In this document: positions 14,595 to 22,938 of the stretch, one piece after another
How positions within the stretch are numbered: position 1 is the stretch's first letter
How the letters are laid out: the number at the start of each line of letters is the position of its first letter
Assembly (NCBI GenBank): GCA_041568335.1
Contig: JBFFZZ010000002.1
Location: 1-40,237, forward strand
DNA: 40,237 nucleotides
Source: WVWW01 sp041568335
Lineage (GTDB): Bacteria; Acidobacteriota; Polarisedimenticolia; Polarisedimenticolales; Polarisedimenticolaceae
Direction of reading: 5' to 3'
Notes under the pieces: generated by a model
What the model saw: the letters and a program-made list of their open reading frames with translations, nothing else
Told to the model about the DNA's origin: nothing
Databases searched by the model: none
Program-made: the position numbers and the translations under genes

Positions 14595-16655
14595 CTACAG
14601 GAGCGCATCGAGCTCGTCGGGGTCGCTGATCGGGGCGCTGCACACGCGGTCGATGCAAACGTAGGCAGCGGGCTTACCCTCGACGGGGCCGCGTCCGTCG
14701 AACAGCGGCAACCCTTCGACATCGGCGCCGTGGCCGACGGCCAGCGTGAGGCGCGGCAGGAAGCGCCGGCGGATGCGCTCGATCAGGACGGTGGTCGCGC
14801 GTTCGTCCGGCGGTCCGGCGATGGCGATCTCGAGCTTGGGGCGTAGCTCGCGCTCGGCGGCCAGCAGCAGCGTCGGGAACGCCCGGGGCGAGCGCTCGAC
14901 GGCCGCGCGCAGCTCGACGAGGGTCTTCTCGGCGGCGGAGCGGAAGGTCTCCTCGTCGAGGTGATCCGCCAGCCGGGCGAGCCAGCCGGCGGCCACACCG
15001 GAGCCGGCGGGGAGCGCCCCGTCGTGGACACTGCGGTTGCGCGTCAGCAGCGCTTCGTGATCGTCCGACACGAAGAAGAACCCGCCGCGTTTCGCGTCGC
15101 CGAAATGCTCGAGCATCGTGCGCGCGATCGACGCCGACCGATCGAGCCAGCGGCGATCGAAGTCGGTTTCGTAGAGATCGAGGAGAGCCCGACCAAGAAA
15201 AGCGTAGTCGTCGAGGTAGCCGTTGAGCGCCGCGGTCCCGTTGCGCCAGGTCGCGCGGAGGCGGCCGTCCAACAGGAGCTGCTCCAGCGCAAAGCCGGCC
15301 GCGCGTTGGGCCGAGGCGAGGTCCGCATCGCGGCCGAACACCTGGTACGCGCGAGCGAACGCGCTGATCATCAGACCGTTCCAGGAGGTCAGCACCTTGT
15401 CGTCCGTGCCGGGTCGCACGCGCTTTTCCCGCGCGTCCAGCAGCTTGCGACGCAGCGGCTCGAGGCGGGTATCGAGCTCCTTCTCGTCCAAACCCTGCTT
15501 CGTCGCCTGGTCGGCGAGACTCCCGTGCAGCAGGTTCGGGATGTTGCGGCCCTCGAAGTTGCCCGCCGGGGTCAGTCCATAGGTGCTGCAGACGAGCTCG
15601 GCGTCGTCGCCGAGAATCGAAGCGACCTCGTCGACGTCCCAGACGTAAAAGCGACCTTCCTCGCCCTCGCTGTCGGCGTCGAGCGAGGAATGGAACCCGC
15701 CCTCCGGGTCGGTCATCTCCCGTCGCACGAAGTCGAGCGTCCGCTCCACCACGCACCGGAAATCGGCGCGTCCGGTCAGCTGGTACGCGTCGGCGTACAC
15801 GGGAACCAGCAGCGCCTGGTTGTAGAGCATCTTCTCGAAGTGCGGCACGAGCCAGCGCTCGTCGACGCTGTAGCGCGCAAAGCCACCCCCGATGTGATCG
15901 AACATGCCGCCCCGGACCATCGCGTCCAGCGTGTGCTCGGCGATCCGCCGGGGACCGGGATCGCCTGTACGGTGCGATTCGCGCAACAACAACGCCAGCG
16001 CCGCATCGGGTGGGAACTTCGGCGCCGCGCCGAAGCCCCCGAACTGCCGGTCGTGATGCGCGGTCAGCTCGGAGACGGCGCGCTCGACGAGGTCCGCGCC
16101 GACGGGACGGTTGTCCGAATCGCCGTGGCGCGAGTCCGCGATCGACTCCAGATGACCGGTCAGCTCCGCTCCGGCTTGCAGGATGCGTGAGCGCTCGCTG
16201 TTCCAGAGCGACACGATGCGCTCGAGCAACGCGCGAAACCCGATGCGCCCGTAACGATCGTCGGGGGGAAAATACGTCCCGCCGGCAAACGGACGGAGGT
16301 CGGGCGTCAGGAACGCGGTCAGCGGCCAGCCGCCCGCGCCCGTCAAGAGCTGCACGGCGTTCATGTAGATCTCGTCGATGTCCGGGCGTTCCTCGCGGTC
16401 GACCTTGATGCTCACGAAGTGCTCGTTCAGGTAGGCCGCGATCGACTCGTCCTCGAACGATTCACGTTCCATCACGTGGCACCAGTGGCAGGCCGCGTAG
16501 CCGATCGAGAGGAAGATCGGCTGCTCCCGGTCACGGGCCCGTTGCAGGGCCTCGGGGCCCCACGGCTGCCAGTCGACGGGGTTGTAGAGATGCTGCAGGA
16601 GGTACGGGCTGGTCTGCCCGGCCAACCCGTTCGGCCGACGCCGTGCGTCCGGCAT
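14595..16655 (-). CDS. YyaL/DUF255 thioredoxin-fold protein
   Basis: A 686-residue protein of the YyaL family (human SPATA20-like): an N-terminal thioredoxin-like DUF255 domain followed by an (alpha/alpha)6 glycosidase/epimerase-like barrel. The opening NGLAGQTSPYLLQHLYNPVDW is followed by the redox-like motif Cys56-His-Trp-Cys59 in YAACHWCHVMERESFED, then KVDREERPDID and GGWPLTAFLTPD, all hallmarks of the family. The biochemical role is unknown. No signal peptide is visible, so it is probably cytoplasmic. The start is 5 bases after the stop of the upstream VWFA gene, so the two are almost certainly co-transcribed, an uncommon pairing that may hint at a shared pathway. Confidence 0.93.
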   Translation of the reverse strand: MPDARRRPNGLAGQTSPYLLQHLYNPVDWQPWGPEALQRARDREQPIFLSIGYAACHWCHVMERESFEDESIAAYLNEHFVSIKVDREERPDIDEIYMNAVQLLTGAGGWPLTAFLTPDLRPFAGGTYFPPDDRYGRIGFRALLERIVSLWNSERSRILQAGAELTGHLESIADSRHGDSDNRPVGADLVERAVSELTAHHDRQFGGFGAAPKFPPDAALALLLRESHRTGDPGPRRIAEHTLDAMVRGGMFDHIGGGFARYSVDERWLVPHFEKMLYNQALLVPVYADAYQLTGRADFRCVVERTLDFVRREMTDPEGGFHSSLDADSEGEEGRFYVWDVDEVASILGDDAELVCSTYGLTPAGNFEGRNIPNLLHGSLADQATKQGLDEKELDTRLEPLRRKLLDAREKRVRPGTDDKVLTSWNGLMISAFARAYQVFGRDADLASAQRAAGFALEQLLLDGRLRATWRNGTAALNGYLDDYAFLGRALLDLYETDFDRRWLDRSASIARTMLEHFGDAKRGGFFFVSDDHEALLTRNRSVHDGALPAGSGVAAGWLARLADHLDEETFRSAAEKTLVELRAAVERSPRAFPTLLLAAERELRPKLEIAIAGPPDERATTVLIERIRRRFLPRLTLAVGHGADVEGLPLFDGRGPVEGKPAAYVCIDRVCSAPISDPDELDALL

Positions 16656-16660
16656 CGGGC

Positions 16661-18739
16661 TCAGAGCCCGTCGCCGGGCTGTTCCGGAGCGACCGCGGCA
16701 AACTCGAGCGTCGAGGCGGTCAATTCACGATCCGTCTTGTCGACCACCTTGAGCTCGTAGGTAAAACGGCCCTCGGTCATCGTTCCCGCGCGGATGATGT
16801 CGCGCAGCTGGACGCAGCGGATCTCACTGTCGGACAGATCCAGATCGGCAAACGGAGCCTCGGTCTCGCCGACCAGTCGGCGCGAGACCACGAGCCCCGC
16901 CTTGCGCGCCTTCCTCGAGTCTTCGCGACAGACCAGGCCGATCACCGCGGCGGGCAATCCCGGCTTGACGAACTCCTGAGAGGTCCGGCCGAGCGATCCG
17001 CTGCGTCGTAGCTCGCCGTTGCGCAGGAACGCGCCTTCGCTCGGCTGCACCAGGGTCAGCGGCCCCAGCGTGACCTCTCCGTCGTCCGGGTCCGGCCAGT
17101 CCGCCTCGATCTCGGCACGCGCGATCTGATCGGTCGTCTGCTCGTGGGCCACCATGACCAGCTGGTACGGTCCGGGTCCGAACGTCATCTCCGCCTCGAA
17201 GATGACCGGGACGGCCGGTCGGTCGACCTCGATGCGGCCCGAGACGTCCTGGCGCACCTTGCCCCGCGAGACGAGCGAGGCCCCGATCTCCCAGGTGGAT
17301 CTGGGCAGCAGCGTCGAGGGGGCTCGGATCTGAACCAGCGCCGTGTACTTGCCCTTGTCGTAACCGGTGGGGATGACCACACCCTCGAGCTTGACGTCGT
17401 CGCTGTCGGGGACGATGCCCGTAAACGCCGCGAGCAGTCGGCTCGTCTTCCGTTTCTCGGCGCTGGCGAGCACGATCTGCCCGCGGGTGGTCGCCTTGAC
17501 CTTGTCCCGCTTGCTGCGCAGGTTGACCGCCAGCGGTCGATCCTCGGGCATGCCCGTCACGTCGAAGCTGATCAGATAGAGGCAGGACAGATCCTCGACG
17601 ATGCGCGTCGCGATCTTCTTGCCGGGCGCGCCGTGCAGGAACGCCTGCCCACCGGTCTCACGCGCCAGTCCGACGAGCGAATTCTGCGCATCGAAGCGGC
17701 GCCGGTTGTTGGCGCTGGGCTGGGCCTGGTTCCGGGAGTTGCCGCGATTGACCGTCATGCTCGGCGCGAGCATGCCCTCGCCCTGGACGGTGTAGAGCCG
17801 CACCTCGTTGGACGACGCCGCCTCGACGACGCGGTCGAACGCGTGATGGGCGACCAGACCGTCGGTCTCCATGCGGCTGATCGTAGGATCGGGGTCCCCG
17901 GCGGTGCGCCCGAAATAACTGACGTAATGCTCGCCGGCGTTCTTGCGCATCGAGTCGGCGAAGTAGATCACCGCCTTCGGCGGATCGAGATCCGTCAAGC
18001 GTCCGATCGTGATCTCGAACAGCCTCAGCGCCTTGTCCGTCCGGTAGCGCTCCTCGCGCTGGTAGTGGCGGGCCGTGAGCAGCGCCTTGGTGGTGTCCTG
18101 GTCTTGTTGCAGCTCGCGCATGACGTGCTCGATGCGGCTGTCCTCCTGGTAGGCGTAGGGCACCCACTGGTCGTTGTCTTGCTCGAGCCGGTCCAGCGCG
18201 TCCTGCATGAGGTCGCGGTCGTCGGTCAGCGGCTGGATCGTGGCGATGTACTTGCCCGCCGAGACGATCATCCCGCGGGCGCCGTCCTTGATCAGCTGAT
18301 CGACGATCGTGCGTGCGGTATCGAGCGAGTTCTGGCGGCCGGCCCCGGTCAGATGGTGCTGGTCGAAGTAAAAGAGGTAGGTCGGTTTGGGTGCGGGCGG
18401 AGCCGGGGGAGCGGGTGTCGTCGCATCCGTGTCGAGGGGGGGTGTTCGGGTCACCGTTCGGACGACGCGCTCCTCGACGTTGCAGGCGCGGTCGACGATG
18501 AAGGACTCGATGAACTCACCGCCGACGACGAGCTCGAAGTCCTCCGCCGTCAGGTCGCCGATCACGGCATCGGGCCCGCTGACCGAGACGTCGAGCTGGG
18601 CCAGCCGCCGGCCCGTTTGCTCGATCAGATCGACCGTCTTGGGCTGCTCTTCACCGGACTGCGGAAGGACGGGCGACACCCAGACCAGGGCCGCAGCGGT
18701 CAGGATGAGAGAAGTCCAGCGTTTCCTTGGATTTGACAT
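16661..18739 (-). CDS. Secreted VWFA-related protein, acidobacterial type (copy 1)
   Basis: A 692-residue exported protein with a hydrophobic signal segment (residues ~9-26). It matches the 'VWFA-related Acidobacterial domain' family: a short beta-rich N-terminal part (AQLDVSVSG...LTAEDFELVVGG), a Pro-rich linker (~108-119), then a VWA-like fold starting YLFYFDQHHL. The metal-site DxSxS is replaced by Asp126-Gln-His-His, so metal binding by the usual route is doubtful. The C-terminal ~250 residues are beta-rich. ATG 18739 is chosen because it begins the signal sequence and AAAGGA precedes it; upstream codons are Pro/Gly-rich and unlike a protein start. It is a paralogue of the next gene, 120 bases away. 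A weak promoter (TTGACG 18812-18817, GAACAT 18789-18794, both minus strand) may lie between them. Function is unknown. Confidence 0.85.
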   Translation of the reverse strand: MSNPRKRWTSLILTAAALVWVSPVLPQSGEEQPKTVDLIEQTGRRLAQLDVSVSGPDAVIGDLTAEDFELVVGGEFIESFIVDRACNVEERVVRTVTRTPPLDTDATTPAPPAPPAPKPTYLFYFDQHHLTGAGRQNSLDTARTIVDQLIKDGARGMIVSAGKYIATIQPLTDDRDLMQDALDRLEQDNDQWVPYAYQEDSRIEHVMRELQQDQDTTKALLTARHYQREERYRTDKALRLFEITIGRLTDLDPPKAVIYFADSMRKNAGEHYVSYFGRTAGDPDPTISRMETDGLVAHHAFDRVVEAASSNEVRLYTVQGEGMLAPSMTVNRGNSRNQAQPSANNRRRFDAQNSLVGLARETGGQAFLHGAPGKKIATRIVEDLSCLYLISFDVTGMPEDRPLAVNLRSKRDKVKATTRGQIVLASAEKRKTSRLLAAFTGIVPDSDDVKLEGVVIPTGYDKGKYTALVQIRAPSTLLPRSTWEIGASLVSRGKVRQDVSGRIEVDRPAVPVIFEAEMTFGPGPYQLVMVAHEQTTDQIARAEIEADWPDPDDGEVTLGPLTLVQPSEGAFLRNGELRRSGSLGRTSQEFVKPGLPAAVIGLVCREDSRKARKAGLVVSRRLVGETEAPFADLDLSDSEIRCVQLRDIIRAGTMTEGRFTYELKVVDKTDRELTASTLEFAAVAPEQPGDGL

Positions 18740-18859
18740 GCGTCCTTTTGCCCCGGTGGGTGGCCCTGGGCGTCCCCTCTGCCCTGGCATGTTCCACCCC
18801 GCCGCCGGTTCCGTCAACCGCGCGCCGTTCTTGCCGTTGCGGATGCTCAACGGCGCGGG

Positions 18860-20893
18860 CTAGGGAGCCACCGAGAAGCTGACGTGTGCCAGCTCCTCCA
18901 GCGTGCCGTCGCCGATGTGCGTGATCCCGTAACGGTAGTTTCCGGGCCCCAGCGTTCCCGACGGAATCAGGTCGCGCACCTGCGCACAGCGATCGGACGT
19001 CACGTTGAGCGAGAGCGGCGGGAGCTCGACGGCCGACTCGCCGACCAGCACTCGATCGACCTGCAGCGGCCCGCGGTCCTTGCGGCCGCGACAGACGACC
19101 GCGACGAGGGCCAGCGGCCGTCGTGGATCGATCCACTCGTCGCTGCCGCGCGCGAGCGACCCGCGGCCGCGAGACTCGTCGCCACGCATGAACGCGGCGT
19201 CGACCGGCTGGAGCATGGCGATCGGTCCCGACGTCGCCGGCCGGCCGTTGGGGTCGGGCCAGGTCGACGTCTTTTGATTCGAGGAAATCATCCCCGTTCC
19301 CGCCTCGTGGGCCACGGAGACGATCTCGTACTCCCCGGGCCGGAACCGGATCTCGTGCTCGAGCACCACCGGGACCCCCGGGGCGTGGACGGTCAGCCTC
19401 CCCGACGTCTCGTCGTGGATCTTCTGGCCGTGCACCACGGATGCGCCCAGCTCCCACGTCGCGGATTGCAGCGGCGTTCCGGGAACCGCCAGCTGCAACA
19501 GCGCGGTGTACGCCCCGTTCGAGAACCCCGTCGGTACCAGATGCGCGCGTAGCTCGAAGGGATCCTCGATCGAGTCCGGCGAGCCGAACGCCCGCAGCAG
19601 ACTGGCGGTCCGTTTTGCCGACGGGCTCTGCACGATCAACCGGCCGCGGACGCGCAGCTCGATATCGTCCCGGACCGTGGTCACGATCGCGCGGAGGGGC
19701 GAATCGTAGCGAAACCCCGTGGGGTCGAAGCTGATCAGGAACACACACGAGCTGTCGGTCGTGATGCGATCGGCGATGAACTCACCGCTGGATCCCTGCA
19801 GGAACGACTCGCCGCCCGTCTCCGCCGCCATCCCGCGCAGCGTGTCCCGCGCCTCGCGCGAGCGAATCGAGCGCGGCAAGCCGACCGTCTTGGTTTGCGT
19901 CGCGGCGGCCGCTCCGGGGAGATCGCCATGCATGCGTTCGGTGAGACCTTCGGCCTGGACGGTGTAGAGCCTGACGCCCTGGGCGGTCGCCTCGTTGACG
20001 ACGGCATCGAACGACAGGCTTCCCATCAACGTGCCCGTCGCCATGCCGGGAAGCGCGATCTGATCCATCTGGACGATGGAGCCGAAGAACGACAGGTAGT
20101 GCCCACCGGGTTTCTGTCTCAGGGTGTCCCCGAAGTAGATCAGCGCCTTGGGCGGCGGCAGATCGGCGAGCCGCGTCAGGGTCAACCGCAACCGGCGCAT
20201 CGCCCGGTCGGTGAGCGTGATCTCCTCCTTGTGGAAACGCCGGGCTATCGCGACGGCCGTGGCGATCTCGTTTTGCTCGTTGAGCCGACGGACCACCTCG
20301 CTGACACGGCTGTCCTCGAGCTCGGCGAACATCGTCCACTGCGTACGATCGTTCTCCAGCCGGTCGATCGAGTCGACGAGCCGCCCGCCGTCGCCGTTGA
20401 ACGGCTCGACCACGATCAGCTCGTCGGCGTTCGACACGACCATCACTCGCGCGCCCACGGCGGCCAGTCGCGGCAACAGCTCCCGCGCGATGTCGAGTGC
20501 CTGCGCGCGGCCCATCAAGGTCAGGAAAGGTTGATCGAAGTAGACGACGTAGTGCGCGGGAAGCGCGACGGAGGCCGGTGTAGCGGCAGGGCCGCTCGAT
20601 GCGGTGGGCGGGTCCTCGAGGTCCGGGCAGACCCGGTCGAGGGTAAACTCGTGAATACGCCGCGAGTTGATCTTGAGCCGGAAATCTTCGGGACCGAGCT
20701 CACGCAGCACCTCCTCCGACCCCAGGACCGTCACGTCGATCTGGGCCAGGACGGCATCGGCGCTCTCGATCAGACCGCTGTCGCGCAGCGGTTTCTGATC
20801 GGCGTCGCTTTGCTGGGCGATCGACGGAGCAAGCGCCAGGAGCCCGACGACGCCTACGGTCAGGAAGCGGCCCCATGTCGACGGGTGTTTCAT
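18860..20893 (-). CDS. Secreted VWFA-related protein, acidobacterial type (copy 2)
   Basis: A 677-residue exported protein with a clear signal peptide, probable cleavage after SIA (residue 26). It is collinear with the neighbouring copy 1: AQIDVTVLG...LGPEDFRLKIN near residues 50-75, then YVVYFDQPFL (Asp120) at the start of the VWA-like fold, LYTVQAEGL in the middle and CVFLISFDPTGF near the end of the fold. The DxSxS metal motif is likewise degenerate. The ATG at 20893 overlaps the stop codon of the SDR gene by 4 bases (ATGA), which shows translational coupling and fixes the start. Sequence identity to copy 1 looks moderate by eye, so the duplication is not recent. It may be a cell-surface or periplasmic binding protein; no partner is known. 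Confidence 0.87.
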   Translation of the reverse strand: MKHPSTWGRFLTVGVVGLLALAPSIAQQSDADQKPLRDSGLIESADAVLAQIDVTVLGSEEVLRELGPEDFRLKINSRRIHEFTLDRVCPDLEDPPTASSGPAATPASVALPAHYVVYFDQPFLTLMGRAQALDIARELLPRLAAVGARVMVVSNADELIVVEPFNGDGGRLVDSIDRLENDRTQWTMFAELEDSRVSEVVRRLNEQNEIATAVAIARRFHKEEITLTDRAMRRLRLTLTRLADLPPPKALIYFGDTLRQKPGGHYLSFFGSIVQMDQIALPGMATGTLMGSLSFDAVVNEATAQGVRLYTVQAEGLTERMHGDLPGAAAATQTKTVGLPRSIRSREARDTLRGMAAETGGESFLQGSSGEFIADRITTDSSCVFLISFDPTGFRYDSPLRAIVTTVRDDIELRVRGRLIVQSPSAKRTASLLRAFGSPDSIEDPFELRAHLVPTGFSNGAYTALLQLAVPGTPLQSATWELGASVVHGQKIHDETSGRLTVHAPGVPVVLEHEIRFRPGEYEIVSVAHEAGTGMISSNQKTSTWPDPNGRPATSGPIAMLQPVDAAFMRGDESRGRGSLARGSDEWIDPRRPLALVAVVCRGRKDRGPLQVDRVLVGESAVELPPLSLNVTSDRCAQVRDLIPSGTLGPGNYRYGITHIGDGTLEELAHVSFSVAP

Positions 20894-21657
20894 CCGCGGC
20901 GATGCACCAGGTTCGCGGAGGCCTGATCGGTCGGGAGCAGCAGGAGATCGCCGACGGTGACGTGTGGCGGGCGGGTCGCGGCGAACACGACCGCTTGCGC
21001 GACGTCGTCCCCGGTCAGCGGGGTCATTCCACGGTACACGCCATCGGCACGCTTGCGATCGCCGTGGAAGCGAACGGTGCTGAACTCCGTGTGGACCAGG
21101 CCGGGATCGATCGAGGTGACCCGCACACCGGTTCCGGCGAGGTCGAGCCGCAATCCATCGGTCAGCGCGCGCACGGCGTGCTTCGTCGCACAGTACACAT
21201 TGCCGCTGGGGTAGGTCTGCCGGCCCGCGATCGACCCGATGTGGATCACGTGGCCTCGTTCTCGCCGGACCATCCCGGGGATGACGGCGCGGTCGACCCA
21301 CAACAGTCCTTTGATGTTGGTGTCGATCATCTCGTCCCAGTCCTGATGCGCGCCTTTGTGAAGGGGGTCGAGGCCCCGACTCAACCCCGCGTTGTTGACC
21401 AGGATGTCGATCGCCGCCCACTCGGCGGGAAGGGACTCGATCGACGCGTTTACCGACTCGCGCCGCCGAACGTCGAGCTCCAGGACGTGAACCGCCGACC
21501 CGTGACCCTGCTCCAGTCCCTCGGCCAGCGCGACGAGCCGGTCCCGGCGTCGCGCGGCCAGGATCAGGCGCGCGCCTTCGACCGCCAGTGCTGCGGCGCA
21601 AGCTGCACCGATACCGGCGCTCGCGCCCGTGATGAGAACCGTCCGATTCTCGAGCAT
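20890..21657 (-). CDS. Short-chain dehydrogenase/reductase (YdfG-like)
   Basis: A 255-residue classical SDR. The nucleotide site is TGASAGIG at residues 10-17, with the Arg37-Arg38 pair favouring NADP(H). NNAG is at 88-91, and the catalytic set is Ser142, Tyr155 and Lys159 (YCATK). The closest family by eye is the YdfG/3-hydroxy acid dehydrogenase type, so an NADP-dependent oxidation of a hydroxy acid or serine is a fair guess; the substrate is not proven. GGAGG precedes the ATG by about 10 bases. It is the first gene of the leftward run SDR, VWFA, VWFA, YyaL-like and overlaps the VWFA start by 4 bases. Confidence 0.92.
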   Translation of the reverse strand: MLENRTVLITGASAGIGAACAAALAVEGARLILAARRRDRLVALAEGLEQGHGSAVHVLELDVRRRESVNASIESLPAEWAAIDILVNNAGLSRGLDPLHKGAHQDWDEMIDTNIKGLLWVDRAVIPGMVRRERGHVIHIGSIAGRQTYPSGNVYCATKHAVRALTDGLRLDLAGTGVRVTSIDPGLVHTEFSTVRFHGDRKRADGVYRGMTPLTGDDVAQAVVFAATRPPHVTVGDLLLLPTDQASANLVHRRG

Positions 21658-21745
21658 GACCTGGAATCCTCCACGGCGAGCTTAGCAGTTCGCAACACGG
21701 CGTCACGGCGCGACGTATTCGTCGGGACTTTTGCGGGGGACGGGA

Positions 21746-22846
21746 TTAGATCTCGGCGCCCGATGATACGCGTTGGATGGTGTCCGGTTCGTCCGGCGCC
21801 TCGCGTGTCGGAACGGGCCTGCGGCCATCGCCGGCGACCCATCGGCGCGTTTCACGATCCTGAACGATACGGATCGCCCTGGGAGCTTCGAGGCGGGAGA
21901 AATCGCGAAAGATCCCGAACCTCGCGTTCGGTGTCGGCGGCATTGTCTGGGCCAGCTCGAGCGGTTCCCGCTCGTAGGCTTCGCTTGCCGACAGAGCTTC
22001 GCAGTAGGCCGTCAACACCGCCATGGGGCTGGGACCCACCACCTGCGTGACGCGGTTCCGCCCGTCGCGCACGATCTTCGGCGTCAACGCCTCGGGCACC
22101 GCGGTCCGGTTCGCGCGCGCCTCGGCCAGGGCTTTCTTCTCGGCGCCCACGACCGCCTTGCCCGAAGCGCTCGTGGTGCGTTGCGCGTTCTTGCTCTCCT
22201 CGACCAAGTCACGCCACGTGCGGTAGGCGTGACGCCCGGACAGGCCGATCATCAAGACCGCCAGCAAGCCGATCAGGATGCCGTTTCCGAGCGTCAACTT
22301 GCGACGCTGGTCGGCCCGTTCACGCTCGACGAGGATCGTGACCCGCTTCTCCCGCGGTCGCGATCGACGATGCCGTGCGGCGTTGGAATGGCGGCGTTGG
22401 GGTACGGGAGCCGGCGCCTCGGGTTCGATGGACTCAAAATCGTCCGTCTCCGCCACGACGACCGAGGCTTCGGCCTCGGGCCCGCCGGGTTCCGGTACGC
22501 TCGCCGCGGTGTCGGCGATGTCCAACGCTTCCAAGTTCGTCGCGACCGGGGTCGACGAGGTCTTCTCGCGCCCCTTTTCTTTCGTCTTGACGGCGGCCGC
22601 GCGCGCCTCCTCCAGGGTCATCAACCCCAGCAGGATGGAGTACGCTGCCGGAAGGTCCACGCGGTTGCGCGCCGCGAACTCCTTGGCCAGCTCGTATTGC
22701 TCCTTGCCGGTCTCGCCGAGCTTACTCGAGCGGGAGAGGTCGTGTTCGTGGCCGCAGTCCTGACACTTGACGGTCGGAACCCCGAGCCCCGGAACCAGCG
22801 ATCGGATCCACGTCGATTCGTGGCAACGACAGCACTGGATGTACAT
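21746..22846 (-). CDS. Unrecognised zinc-ribbon, single-span membrane protein
   Basis: A 366-residue protein I do not recognise. Cys5-x-x-Cys8 and Cys28-x-x-Cys31 (KCQDCGHEH) form a likely N-terminal zinc ribbon. A helical stretch follows (~40-90), then a long acidic, Pro/Ala-rich low-complexity linker (~95-150), a basic patch (~151-183) and one transmembrane helix (~186-204). The remaining ~160 residues include TQVVGPSPMAVLTAYCEALS and a DFSRLEAPRAIRIVQDRETRRW segment that looks folded. The basic patch before the helix suggests that the zinc ribbon is cytoplasmic and the C-terminal domain outside (positive-inside rule). The layout resembles anti-sigma-factor or sensor proteins, but no such domain is evident. 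A perfect inverted repeat lies upstream at 22864-22889. It follows the MFS/TPR fusion gene after 92 bases. Confidence 0.75.
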   Translation of the reverse strand: MYIQCCRCHESTWIRSLVPGLGVPTVKCQDCGHEHDLSRSSKLGETGKEQYELAKEFAARNRVDLPAAYSILLGLMTLEEARAAAVKTKEKGREKTSSTPVATNLEALDIADTAASVPEPGGPEAEASVVVAETDDFESIEPEAPAPVPQRRHSNAARHRRSRPREKRVTILVERERADQRRKLTLGNGILIGLLAVLMIGLSGRHAYRTWRDLVEESKNAQRTTSASGKAVVGAEKKALAEARANRTAVPEALTPKIVRDGRNRVTQVVGPSPMAVLTAYCEALSASEAYEREPLELAQTMPPTPNARFGIFRDFSRLEAPRAIRIVQDRETRRWVAGDGRRPVPTREAPDEPDTIQRVSSGAEI

Positions 22847-22863
22847 GGTCGGTCCTCACCGTC

Positions 22864-22889
22864 GTCCGGGCGTTCGTCCCCGCCCGGAC
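22864..22889 (-). promoter_or_regulatory. Inverted repeat upstream of zinc-ribbon gene
   Basis: GTCCGGGC and GCCCGGAC form a perfect 8-bp inverted repeat with a 10-base loop, 17 bases upstream of the zinc-ribbon gene start. It could be an operator, a leader hairpin, or a weak terminator for the upstream gene; it has no T tract. Confidence 0.3.
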
Positions 22890-22938
22890 ATCTCGAATCG
22901 AATCTAGGGTCCCCCGGCGGCCCGGGGCAAATCCGAGG

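Noticed and set aside
18860..21706. Extension of the VWFA copy 2 frame upstream through the SDR gene
   Set aside because: The extra ~270 residues are the SDR gene in another frame. The signal peptide and ATGA overlap fix the start at 20893.
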